This document shows, piece after piece, positions 7,031 through 14,523 of a DNA stretch of 20,769 nucleotides. The notes beneath the pieces were generated by a model. It saw nothing but the letters and a program-made list of their open reading frames with translations. It had not been told where the DNA came from and did no database searches. The stretch is from RGIG4608 sp045635885 (GTDB lineage Bacteria; Bacillota; Clostridia; Oscillospirales; CAG-272): NCBI GenBank assembly GCA_045635885.1, contig JAZTWO010000019.1, positions 1 to 20,769 on the forward strand. The letters run 5' to 3'. Position 1 is the stretch's first letter, and each line of letters begins with the position of its first letter. Both the position numbers and the translations under genes were made by a program.

Positions 7031-7330
7031 TTAAATAAAGAAAATCCAAATTCCAATGAACTTGAATGCCAAGTAAATAAGGAATCCAACCGCTGCGAAA
7101 ACGCCTGCAACGATAAGCACGGGCAAAAGAACAACTGACAAAATCAATTTAACAACAGCGGGCATGTTGTTGTTATTAAGTTCTGCCTGAATCTGTTCAA
7201 TAAAGCTCATAACTTCGCCGGAAACCTCAGAAGCAACGCTGTTTCCGCCCTTGTTTGCTGCAAATGCGGGAATGGACAATGCCAAAACAACCAATGTTGC
7301 GATTACTAAAATTATAGCTAATCTTTTCAT
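7031..7330 (-). CDS. Small secreted/membrane protein of unknown function
   Basis: A 99-residue protein I do not recognise. Residues 1-24 are a signal peptide (MKRLAIILVIATLVVLALSI followed by PAFA, a likely signal peptidase I site before Ala25). A short polar stretch follows (about 26-57, including EQIQAELNNNN). Residues about 58-98 are very hydrophobic and form one or two membrane segments. It resembles small membrane proteins that are processed and inserted with a short external loop, but no family motif is visible. The start ATG at 7328-7330 has GGAG five to eight bases upstream. It is a single-gene unit with a good promoter and the shared terminator. That layout suggests it is really expressed. 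Confidence 0.75.
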   Translation of the reverse strand: MKRLAIILVIATLVVLALSIPAFAANKGGNSVASEVSGEVMSFIEQIQAELNNNNMPAVVKLILSVVLLPVLIVAGVFAAVGFLIYLAFKFIGIWIFFI

Positions 7331-7364
7331 ATTTATCTCCTTGTTTACATATTATACCAATGTC

Positions 7365-7393
7365 ATTCTATCACAATATAACAAAGTTGTCAA
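7365..7393 (-). promoter_or_regulatory. Promoter for the 99-residue membrane protein gene
   Basis: On the minus strand TTGACA (complement of 7388-7393) and TAGAAT (complement of 7365-7370) are spaced 17 bp. A TATAAT closer to the start lacks a matching -35. Confidence 0.7.
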
Positions 7394-7423
7394 TAGATAT
7401 AAATAAAAATATTAATAATTTGT

Positions 7424-8209
7424 CTATTTTTTCGCCCTTGCAACAATATACCAACGTTCGTTGTCGCTTTGGGCGGGAGTAAAATCAAAATCGGAGTACA
7501 TTCCCACAAGCTCAAAGCCGCAACCGTTGAGTGCAGAAACAAGTTCTTCTTTTGAATAGCAACGCTCAGTTTGGATTTCGTCACGACGAGAATAAGTGTC
7601 CTTCCCCTCGCTCTTTTCAAAAACTGTGAGAGAAAAATCGCAGAGCTTTGTTTGCTCGTCATAGTAATTCTGCCACACGCAAAAACTGTCGCTTCCGCAA
7701 TCCTCTTCCTCATAAACATAGGAATTTGAACCGTAAACGTTCATAAATTTGTGGGGTGTGTTCACGTCGAACAAGAAAAGTCCGTTGGGGTCGAGATAGT
7801 TGTGAGCTAAAGCAAAGCATTTTTTAAGCTCACCATCTGCGGTGAGATAATTCAAGCTGTCAAGACAACACGTTATTGCCCCAACCGTGCCGTAAAGCTC
7901 AAATTCCCTCATATCCTGAAGAAGAAAAAGCACGTCACGGGGAAGCTCCATGTCATATTTTCTGTCAAGCGCAACGTTTAGCATATCAGAAGAACCGTCA
8001 ATGCCAATCATATCGTAGCCACGGCTTGCAAGCTCAAGCGTCATGCTGCCTGTTCCGCAAGCAAGGTCAAGGACAAGCTCGGGGCGCTCGGGCAAGAATT
8101 TGTCAAAGCATTTTTCAAAAAAGTCCGCCCACGCACGATAGTCTATGTGCGCATTTATATTGTCATAAATTGTAGAAATTGCACCGTAATTTTCAAATTT
8201 TTTACTCAT
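7424..8209 (-). CDS. SAM-dependent class I methyltransferase
   Basis: A 261-residue Rossmann-fold methyltransferase. Motif I is VLDLACGTGSMT (residues 46-57), followed by GIDGSSDML (69-77) for SAM ribose binding, then LQDMREF and a motif around ITCCLDSLNYL. The second half has FLFDVNTPHKF and a C-terminal sheet ending in ERWYIVARAKK. Proteins of this shape usually methylate small molecules or tRNA; the sequence does not tell the substrate. The ATG at 8207-8209 overlaps the end of hprK by 8 bp, with AGGAG inside the hprK end, so the two genes are co-transcribed and probably translationally coupled. A functional link to HprK is not implied by anything else seen. No clear terminator follows before 7393. 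Confidence 0.88.
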   Translation of the reverse strand: MSKKFENYGAISTIYDNINAHIDYRAWADFFEKCFDKFLPERPELVLDLACGTGSMTLELASRGYDMIGIDGSSDMLNVALDRKYDMELPRDVLFLLQDMREFELYGTVGAITCCLDSLNYLTADGELKKCFALAHNYLDPNGLFLFDVNTPHKFMNVYGSNSYVYEEEDCGSDSFCVWQNYYDEQTKLCDFSLTVFEKSEGKDTYSRRDEIQTERCYSKEELVSALNGCGFELVGMYSDFDFTPAQSDNERWYIVARAKK

Positions 8210-9143
8210 TTGCTGCTCCTAATTGCTCAATAAGTTGCTTTTCGAGTTCGGCAGCGGTGTTGTAACCCATCTTTTTTTGACGGTGATTCATTGCCGCAAT
8301 TTCAAGAATGATGGGCAAGCTACGTCCGGGACGAACAGGAACTGTGATTGAAGGAACATCAATTCCAAGAATGTTGTAGGTTTGCTCTTCAAGTCCAAAA
8401 CGGTCATACATTTTGCCCTCTTCCCACTGTTCAAGGTGGATAACAAGGTCGATTTTTTCGGTATCCTTAACCGCACCCATACCGTAAAGGCGACGAACGT
8501 CGATAATGCCGATTCCACGAAGCTCAACGTAGTGCTTGATAAGTGAGGGCGCACTGCCGATAAGCGCCTTTGCAGAAACTCGCTTGATTTCAACTGCGTC
8601 GTCGGCAATAAGACGGTGGCCACGTTCAACAAGGGCAATGGCAGTTTCGCTTTTACCGATTCCACTTTCGCCAAGAATAAGAACACCCTCGCCATAAACC
8701 TCAACCAAAACACCGTGTTGTGTGATTCGGCTTGCAAGGTGGTGGTTTAAGGACGCAATAAGAGAAGCCATTACAGGGCTTGTCTTTTCCTTTGTGCGAA
8801 GAATGGGAACACCGTATTTCTTGGCGGGAGAAAGAATTTCTTCGCCAATTTCGAAATTGGTTGTTATAATAACGGCAATGGGCTTTTGTGCAAAGAACGC
8901 ATCAAGGCGTGCGTCGGCAAGGTCCTTGCCTATTTCATAAAGATATTGCATTTCGGCACGTCCGATTACCTGAACACGAGTTGGCTCAAAGACGGTTAAA
9001 AATCCCGCAAGCGCAAGGCCGGGACGTGTCACCTCTCGGTTGACAATTTTGATTTGATTTGCAGGAACGGGCATGTAAATTTCTTCAAATTGAAGCTCTT
9101 GAATGAGCTTGTCCAAGGTTATGGAGTAAATAAGTCCTTTCAT
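8202..9143 (-). CDS. hprK: HPr kinase/phosphorylase
   Basis: A 313-residue bifunctional enzyme that phosphorylates Ser46 of HPr with ATP or PPi and removes the phosphate again, setting carbon catabolite repression through CcpA. The N-terminal domain covers about 1-130. The catalytic domain has TQHGVLVEVYGEGVLI with the conserved His143, a Walker A loop GESGIGKS (158-165), the catalytic aspartates in LIADDAVEI (181-182), and the family signature VELRGIGIIDVRRLYG (206-221). The C-terminal helix region contains NHRQKKMGYN. Length is normal. The start is the ATG at 9141-9143 with AGGAGG nearby; an upstream in-frame codon at 9170 is rejected. It shares a transcript with the methyltransferase. The ptsH gene is not in the window. 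Confidence 0.97.
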   Translation of the reverse strand: MKGLIYSITLDKLIQELQFEEIYMPVPANQIKIVNREVTRPGLALAGFLTVFEPTRVQVIGRAEMQYLYEIGKDLADARLDAFFAQKPIAVIITTNFEIGEEILSPAKKYGVPILRTKEKTSPVMASLIASLNHHLASRITQHGVLVEVYGEGVLILGESGIGKSETAIALVERGHRLIADDAVEIKRVSAKALIGSAPSLIKHYVELRGIGIIDVRRLYGMGAVKDTEKIDLVIHLEQWEEGKMYDRFGLEEQTYNILGIDVPSITVPVRPGRSLPIILEIAAMNHRQKKMGYNTAAELEKQLIEQLGAANE

Positions 9144-9157
9144 TTTGCCTCCTAATC

Positions 9158-9191
9158 TGCCATTTGGCATATCACTTCATATTTAATTATA
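9158..9191 (-). promoter_or_regulatory. hprK promoter region with a 12-bp palindrome
   Basis: A -10 box TATAAT is present on the minus strand (complement of 9186-9191), with a weak TTGCAT 16 bp upstream. Between it and the ribosome binding site lies the palindrome TGCCATTTGGCA (9158-9169), placed where a repressor could act. The operator role is an inference from position and symmetry only. Confidence 0.5.
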
Positions 9192-9239
9192 TCAACTTTT
9201 GAAAAAAATGCAATAGAAAGTTTAAAATTAGTGGATAAG

Positions 9240-10195
9240 AATTGCGTGGGGCCTACGGTGAGCGACATCGTACCCGAAAGCAACGTAGGGGCGCACCGTG
9301 TGCGTCCGTTTTAGACACAGAGAAATGTTTTTGTGTGATATAAAAAGTTAGTTTGTGTTTGGAACGGGACGTCGGGACGTCGTCCCCTACGATAAGCGAC
9401 ATTGTACACACAATATGGTGATTTTATCTCGCCAAACAGCTTTACAGCTACGGAAGTTAGTTTGGGTTAGGAACGGGACGTCGAGGACGCCGTCCCCTAC
9501 GGTGAGTGACAGCACACCCGAAAACATCGTAGGGGAGGATACCATCCTCCCGTTTAAACGTCAACCAACCAATATCACCTCCGCACGTCATCCTCGAGGG
9601 AGCAAAGCGACCGAAGGATCTTGTGCGGATAGTGAACTATAGACTATTTGTTCCAAACGAAAAGTTAGTTTGGGTTGGGAACGGACTCACGGAGTGAGTC
9701 CCTACGGTGTTAGGTGAAAAGGTCGTTTGCATAAACTAAATGGTGAACCCCTCATCCACCACCTCGGCGGTCCCCCTTCCCCTCAATGGGAAGGCAAAAA
9801 GTTAGTTTGTGTTTGGAAGCGGGCTCACGGAGTGAGCCCCTACGGTGAGCGACGTTATACACACAATATAGTGATTTTATCTAACTATAAAACCTTATTG
9901 CTACACTATAACAAAGTAAATTTTAGAAAATCACTCTGAAAGAGGGGTTTTCGTAGTTCGGCACATAAAATCCACGTCGAAAATTCATTTTCGTAAGCGG
10001 ATTTTGTGAGGTGAACCGATAATTTGCTCGCAAATTGTCGAAAATTTACGCAAACAACCGGCCAACCCACGCGATAAAAAAGTTTTGCCAAGCTTTTTCA
10101 AAAGCGGAAATTGTTACTTTGTAACTTCTTCTCAAAAGCGGAAATCTTTACTTTCTAACTTTTTTTCAAAAGCATTACTCCAGGCAATGTCGCCC
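9240..10195 (+). repeat. Stacked composite repeats, copy D (about 1 kb)
   Basis: No gene is supported in the ~1.15 kb between hprK and gdhA. The left 600 bp is a pile of short units of the form AAAAGTTAGTTTG - hairpin - CCCCTACGGTGAGCGAC. Their hairpins are at 9284-9308, 9364-9390, 9474-9500, 9528-9552, 9683-9706 and 9820-9844. A separate 48-bp hairpin with arms CCGCAC/GTGCGG lies at 9581-9628, and a module around 9750-9800 reappears inverted near 20500-20545. From about 9850 a forward composite element runs: hairpins 9928-9950, 9978-9993 and 10021-10036, then the end module (10073-10130) with GTTACTTTGTAAC. A partial second end module follows directly (10131-10190). The gdhA promoter starts 17 bp further on. 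Confidence 0.8.
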
Positions 10196-10211
10196 GTCAA
10201 AATAATAATTC

Positions 10212-10240
10212 TTGACAAAAAAAATGTATTTTGTTATAAT
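10212..10240 (+). promoter_or_regulatory. Promoter for gdhA-thiI
   Basis: TTGACA (10212-10217) and TATAAT (10235-10240) are perfect consensus boxes with ideal 17-bp spacing, 54 bp before the gdhA start codon. Confidence 0.9.
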
Positions 10241-10294
10241 AAATTATCTATGTATATGAATATATTAACACTAACTTACAAAGGAGAAGTGTTT

Positions 10295-11641
10295 ATGGCA
10301 ATAAATAACGAATACATTTTAAATCTTTTGGGCGAGATTGAGCACAGAAACGCAGGCGAAAAGGAATTTTTGCAGGCAGTTTATGAGGTTTTTGAAAGTC
10401 TTGAGCCCGTGATAGATAAGCATCCCGAATACATTGAATGCGGTGTGCTTGACATGATTGTTGAGCCCGAAAGAATAATAAAATTCCGAGTTCCGTGGGT
10501 CGATGACAACGGAAAAGTTCATATAAATCGTGGTTTTAGAGTGCAATTTAACAGCGCAATCGGACCTTACAAGGGCGGAATTCGTTTTCACCCCTCTGTA
10601 AACGAGAGCATAATTAAGTTTTTGGGCTTTGAGCAGACGTTTAAAAACTCCCTCACAGGTCTCCCCATTGGTGGTGGCAAGGGTGGCTCTGACTTCGATC
10701 CCAAGGGCAAGAGCGACAACGAAATCATGCGCTTTTGTCAGAGCTTTATGACCGAGCTTTCAAAATACGTTGGCGCAAATACCGACGTCCCTGCAGGCGA
10801 TATTGGAGTTGGCGCTCGTGAAATTGGCTATATGTTCGGTCAATACAAGCGCATCCGTGACGAATACACGGGCGTTCTCACAGGAAAAGGACTTACATAC
10901 GGTGGCTCACTTGCAAGAAAAGAGGCAACCGGATTTGGCCTTTGCTATTTTACAGACGAAATGCTTCGTGATAACGAAAAATCATTTGACGGCGCAAGAG
11001 TTGTCATTTCAGGATCGGGCAACGTGGCAATTTATGCCGCACAAAAGGCAATGGAGCTTGGCGCAACAGTGGTTGCAATGAGCGATTCCAACGGTTACGT
11101 TTACGATGAGGACGGAATTGACCTCGCTCTTATCAAAAAAATCAAAGAAATCAAACGTGAAAGAATTAGCGAATATGCGGCAGAGCGTGATAATGCGTTC
11201 TATCGTGTTGGCTGCAAGAATATTTGGACAGTTCCCTGCGATATTGCCCTTCCCTGCGCAACTCAAAACGAGCTTGACGTTGAAGGCGCTAAATCCTTGA
11301 TTAAAAACGGTTGCTTTGCCGTTGCAGAGGGCGCAAATATGCCCTGCACACCCGACGCAGTTGCGCATTTTAGAGCAAGTGGAGTCCTTTTTGCTCCTGC
11401 AAAGGCGGCAAATGCAGGCGGAGTTGCCACAAGCGCACTCGAAATGAGCCAAAACTCAATGAGATATTCTTGGACTTTTGAAGAAGTGGATGCAAAATTG
11501 CATCAAATTATGACAAACATTTACAAAAACTGCTCGCTTGCCGCAAAAGAATATGGAATGGACAACAATCTTGTTGCAGGCGCAAACATTGCCGGCTTTT
11601 TAAAGGTTGCCGAGGCAATGAAAGCACAGGGTGTGGTTTAA
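10295..11641 (+). CDS. gdhA: NADP-type glutamate dehydrogenase
   Basis: A 448-residue hexameric-type glutamate dehydrogenase that interconverts 2-oxoglutarate plus ammonia and glutamate, the direct route of ammonium assimilation. The dimerisation domain has RGFRVQFNSAIGPYKGGIRFHP. The active site has GLPIGGGKGGSDFDPKGKS with the catalytic Lys129, and ANTDVPAGDIGVG with the catalytic Asp169. The NAD(P) domain shows SGSGNVA (239-245) and MSDSNG (262-267); a Ser rather than an acid at the end of the strand fits NADPH use. Length equals that of E. coli GdhA (447). The start is the ATG at 10295 with AAGGAG upstream; a longer reading from 10085 runs into the repeat. A very strong promoter precedes it. 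thiI follows after 15 bp. Confidence 0.97.
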   Translation: MAINNEYILNLLGEIEHRNAGEKEFLQAVYEVFESLEPVIDKHPEYIECGVLDMIVEPERIIKFRVPWVDDNGKVHINRGFRVQFNSAIGPYKGGIRFHPSVNESIIKFLGFEQTFKNSLTGLPIGGGKGGSDFDPKGKSDNEIMRFCQSFMTELSKYVGANTDVPAGDIGVGAREIGYMFGQYKRIRDEYTGVLTGKGLTYGGSLARKEATGFGLCYFTDEMLRDNEKSFDGARVVISGSGNVAIYAAQKAMELGATVVAMSDSNGYVYDEDGIDLALIKKIKEIKRERISEYAAERDNAFYRVGCKNIWTVPCDIALPCATQNELDVEGAKSLIKNGCFAVAEGANMPCTPDAVAHFRASGVLFAPAKAANAGGVATSALEMSQNSMRYSWTFEEVDAKLHQIMTNIYKNCSLAAKEYGMDNNLVAGANIAGFLKVAEAMKAQGVV

Positions 11642-11656
11642 GGAAGGATTATAAAA

Positions 11657-12832
11657 ATGAAGGAAGTTTTACTTTGTAAATATGGCGAAATTGTGCTTAA
11701 AGGTGCAAATCGCATGTATTTTGAGGATACATTGTGCAAGGAATTGCGTAAAAGAGCAAAAAAATGCGGTAATTTTGAGGTTTTGCGTGCCCAAAGTACC
11801 GTTTATATCGAGCCACAGGACGATTTTTGCGATATGGATGCAATGCTTTGTGAGGCGCAAAAGGTCTTTGGCATTGTTGCAATCGCACGTGCTTACGTTT
11901 GCGAAAAGTCTCTTGAGGCAATTTCAGAGGCGGCTCGTGAGCTTATCGCTCCCGAAATCAGAAATTACAGAACATTTAAGGTTGAGGCAAAAAGAAGCGA
12001 CAAGCGCTTCCCACTTGACTCAATGGACCTTTCCCGTGAAATTGGCGGAGTTTTGCTCTCGGTTAACCCAAGAGTTAAGGTTGACGTCAGAAACCCCGAA
12101 ATCGTTGTTAAGGTTGAGGTTCGTGAGCGTGCGGCTTACATCTACGCAGGTCACCACAAGGGCGCAGGCGGTATGCCTGTTGGCACTAACGGAAAGGGAC
12201 TTTTGCTCCTTTCAGGTGGCATCGATTCCCCCGTTGCCGGCTATATGATGGCAAAACGTGGTGTTAAAATTGAAGCGGTTCACTTTGAATCCTTCCCCTA
12301 TACAAGTGAAAGAGCACTTCAAAAGGTGCTTGACCTTGCAAAAATCGTTTCCGATTATTCGGGAGACATTTACGTTCATATCATTTCGCTCACTCACATT
12401 CAAGAGGAGCTTGTAAAACATTGCGAAGAGGATTATTTCACCCTCCTTCTTCGCCGCTATATGATGGCAATTTCCAATAAAGTGGCAGAAAAATATGACT
12501 GCGGTGCGCTCATCACAGGTGAGAGCGTTGGTCAGGTTGCAAGCCAGACCATGCAGGCAATCGGTGTTACCGACGCAGTTGCAAATATTCCCGTTTTCCG
12601 CCCCTGCATTGGTATGGATAAGGAAGAAATCGTTCAAATTTCAAGAAAAATGGGCGCTTTCGAAACGTCAATTCTTCCCTATGAGGATTGTTGCACCGTT
12701 TTCACTCCCAAGCACCCAAAAACCAAGCCCGAGCTTAATAAGGTTATAGCCGAGGAAAACAAACTCCCCTTCAACGACCTCGTCGAAGAGGCTTTTGCAA
12801 CCATGCGAACCGAAAAAGTTCACGTTGATTGA
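11657..12832 (+). CDS. thiI: tRNA 4-thiouridine synthetase ThiI (no rhodanese domain)
   Basis: A 391-residue tRNA sulfurtransferase that makes 4-thiouridine at tRNA position 8 and can also supply sulfur for thiamine. Order of domains: an N-terminal ferredoxin-like domain (1-60), a THUMP domain (about 60-165), and a PP-loop adenylation domain with SGGIDSPVA (186-194). The conserved Cys is in EDCCTVF (345-346). The C-terminal rhodanese domain of E. coli ThiI is missing, as usual in Firmicutes, where a dedicated cysteine desulfurase such as NifZ delivers the sulfur; none is seen nearby. The ATG at 11657 has GGAAGG upstream and lies 15 bp after gdhA, so the two are probably co-transcribed. A hairpin-rich repeat follows, with no classical terminator. 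Confidence 0.96.
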   Translation: MKEVLLCKYGEIVLKGANRMYFEDTLCKELRKRAKKCGNFEVLRAQSTVYIEPQDDFCDMDAMLCEAQKVFGIVAIARAYVCEKSLEAISEAARELIAPEIRNYRTFKVEAKRSDKRFPLDSMDLSREIGGVLLSVNPRVKVDVRNPEIVVKVEVRERAAYIYAGHHKGAGGMPVGTNGKGLLLLSGGIDSPVAGYMMAKRGVKIEAVHFESFPYTSERALQKVLDLAKIVSDYSGDIYVHIISLTHIQEELVKHCEEDYFTLLLRRYMMAISNKVAEKYDCGALITGESVGQVASQTMQAIGVTDAVANIPVFRPCIGMDKEEIVQISRKMGAFETSILPYEDCCTVFTPKHPKTKPELNKVIAEENKLPFNDLVEEAFATMRTEKVHVD

Positions 12833-12849
12833 CAAATTGCGATTTAGCG

Positions 12850-13215
12850 GATAGTTACAAAGATAAAAAAGGTCGCTTTTGAAAAAGCTCCGCAAAACTT
12901 TTAATCGTGTTAGGGTAAACAAATTTCGCGCAACGCGCGTGACTCACTTCTTCGCGCTCGTCACACTCGTTTTTATTGCACAGATGCAACAAAAACCGCG
13001 CTTTGCTACTCTGCACATAGAGTTTTTGATAGCAAAATGGCTTCGTTTTTAGTAGCAAATCATAGATTTTTAAGGCGCCTGTTAAAATGCCTTAAAAATC
13101 GTTATGTATTGTTTGATTTCAATCAAACAATACGATTTGCGCGGATTTAATTTAGTCCCACATTCAAAAAGTTTTTGGTTCTTTTTCCAAAAAGAACAAT
13201 ATTTTTTCTTTAACT
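12850..13215 (-). repeat. Composite hairpin-rich intergenic repeat, copy C
   Basis: No gene is supported between thiI and 13266. The left end is the same end module as in A and E, reverse-oriented (GTTACAAAG near 12854, then CGCTTTTGAAAAAGC and AAAACTTTTAATCG). The interior is different and holds strong hairpins: a TTTGCTA/TAGCAAA stem; perfect 12-bp arms GATTTTTAAGGC/GCCTTAAAAATC (13065-13076 and 13089-13100); perfect 12-bp arms GTATTGTTTGAT/ATCAAACAATAC around TTCA (13106-13133); and GTTCTTTTT-CC-AAAAAGAAC (13178-13197). The last one matches in place and form the hairpin at 3741-3762 of copy B but with a changed stem. Confidence 0.7.
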
Positions 13216-13265
13216 AACTCCCCGATAAATCAAAATTTGAAGCAATATTGCAGAAAGGATATAGT

Positions 13266-13769
13266 GTGGATAATCCAAAAATTCTTGCCGTAAACGGCGT
13301 TGAATACAAGATAATAAAGCTGCTTGGCAAGGGCAAGGGTGGATATTCCTACCTCGCAGAGCGAGACGGAAGAACATTTGTTCTTAAACAAATTCACCAC
13401 GAACCGTGCGACTATTATACCTTTGGCAACAAAATTGAAAGTGAGCTTCGTGACTATGAAACTCTTTCAAAAATTGGCATAAAAATGCCCCAAATGCTCG
13501 ATTGTGACGTTCAAAATGAGCGAATTTTGAAGGAATTTATCGACGGGGAGACCATTATGTCCCTTGTCGAACAAGGAAAAATGAAGCAAACTTATGTTGA
13601 GCAGGTTCAAAGCATGTGCGCCCTTCTCTACCCTGCAGGGCTGAACATTGACTACTACCCCACAAATTTCATTCCGCAAAACGACGTTTTGTATTACGTT
13701 GACTACGAATGCAATCCCTATAGCGACGAGTGGAATTTTGAGAATTGGGGAATAAAATACTGGAAGTAA
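13266..13769 (+). CDS. Small protein-kinase-like protein
   Basis: A 167-residue minimal protein-kinase fold protein. The Gly-rich loop GKGKGGYSY spans 21-29, followed by the ATP-binding Lys in VLKQI (Lys41), the helix-C Glu in ESELRDYETL (about 60), and a hinge near LKEFIDGE. The catalytic loop is LNIDYYPTNF (Asp129, Asn134), and VDYE (Asp146) replaces DFG. The catalytic loop has Asn in place of the usual His before the Asp. It resembles small bacterial Ser/Thr or lipopolysaccharide-kinase-like proteins such as Bacillus YrzF, but the substrate is unknown. I chose the GTG at 13266, six bases after AGAAAGGA; a TTG at 13248 is possible but would place that site inside the gene. An SGNH hydrolase gene follows after 5 bp, then rsmG after 11 bp, forming an operon. 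Confidence 0.72.
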   Translation: MDNPKILAVNGVEYKIIKLLGKGKGGYSYLAERDGRTFVLKQIHHEPCDYYTFGNKIESELRDYETLSKIGIKMPQMLDCDVQNERILKEFIDGETIMSLVEQGKMKQTYVEQVQSMCALLYPAGLNIDYYPTNFIPQNDVLYYVDYECNPYSDEWNFENWGIKYWK

Positions 13770-13774
13770 TAATA

Positions 13775-14512
13775 ATGAAGAAAATAAACTTAAAAAAGAA
13801 AGACGTTATCTATATTTCGATAATTTCTCTCCTGATTATTGCCATCACAGTCCTCTCGGTTTGTCTTTACTGGGCAAACGTTAAAAAGGCAACTTGGCAG
13901 GCAAGCGACTATTATAATAATAAGGTAACCTCCTTTGGCATTCAAAATGCGAATCTTTCAAGGGGACAGATAATTTTTGTTGGTGACTCAATCACAGATA
14001 TGTATCCACTTGACGATTACTATGCAGATCTTGATTTGGCTTGCTACAACCGTGGAATCGGCGGCGACGTCACCCAAGGCGTAATAAATAGACTTCAAAC
14101 ATCCGTTTTTGACCTTGCACCAAGCAAAATTGTGCTTATGATTGGCACAAATAACGTCGATTGGGGCTATTCAACCGAAGAAATATTTGCTAATTACAGA
14201 ATTATTCTTGAAGAAATCAAGAAAAATCAACCAACGGTTGAGTTGTACTTTATGTCAGTAATTCCTCAAAACAAGGATTTCGAAAAATCAGCCGGACTTG
14301 ACGTAACAAAAAACAACCAAACAATCCAATATATTAACCAAGAAATTCAAAAGCTTTGCCATGAATACGGTCATACATATATTGATCTTTATCCTCACCT
14401 TCTTGACGAGGACGGATATTTGCGCAAGGATTTGAGCGACGACGGTTTGCATTTGAACGCAAACGGATATGCAATTTGGACTTCTTTGCTTAAACCCTAT
14501 TTGGAAAAATAA
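13775..14512 (+). CDS. Membrane-anchored SGNH/GDSL hydrolase
   Basis: A 245-residue acylhydrolase. Residues 11-34 form one membrane segment after a basic N-terminus, so the enzyme domain should lie outside the cytoplasm. The four SGNH blocks are visible: block I FVGDSIT (nucleophile Ser72), block II YNRGIGGDV (Gly94 region), block III MIGTNN (Asn126/127), and block V DGLHLN (Asp223, His226). Such enzymes usually remove acyl or acetyl groups from cell-wall sugars or polysaccharides; the true substrate cannot be read here. The start ATG at 13775 is 5 bp after the kinase-like gene and has GGAAGT upstream; an earlier in-frame codon at 13745 is rejected. rsmG follows after 11 bp. Confidence 0.87.
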   Translation: MKKINLKKKDVIYISIISLLIIAITVLSVCLYWANVKKATWQASDYYNNKVTSFGIQNANLSRGQIIFVGDSITDMYPLDDYYADLDLACYNRGIGGDVTQGVINRLQTSVFDLAPSKIVLMIGTNNVDWGYSTEEIFANYRIILEEIKKNQPTVELYFMSVIPQNKDFEKSAGLDVTKNNQTIQYINQEIQKLCHEYGHTYIDLYPHLLDEDGYLRKDLSDDGLHLNANGYAIWTSLLKPYLEK

Positions 14513-14523
14513 ATGGAGTGACT

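Noticed and set aside
9144..9170. Longer hprK start
   Set aside because: The extension reads through the AGGAGG site and the palindrome; the ATG at 9143 is correctly spaced from AGGAGG.
9284..9844. CRISPR-like or attC array made by the GTAGGGG hairpins
   Set aside because: Spacing is irregular, there are no uniform spacers, and no cas or integrase gene is in the window; kept only as a repeat family.
9355..9939. Open reading frames at 9355-9642 and 9727-9939
   Set aside because: They translate the stacked hairpin repeats, with related peptides wherever the modules recur (for example near 20355-20558), and have no ribosome binding site.
10085..10294. 70-residue N-terminal extension of glutamate dehydrogenase
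   Set aside because: It runs through the repeat end module and the consensus promoter; the ATG at 10295 with AAGGAG gives the normal length.
13265..13273. Exact DnaA box TGTGGATAA
   Set aside because: It is a single site overlapping the start of the kinase-like gene, with no cluster or AT-rich unwinding region, so it does not indicate an origin.
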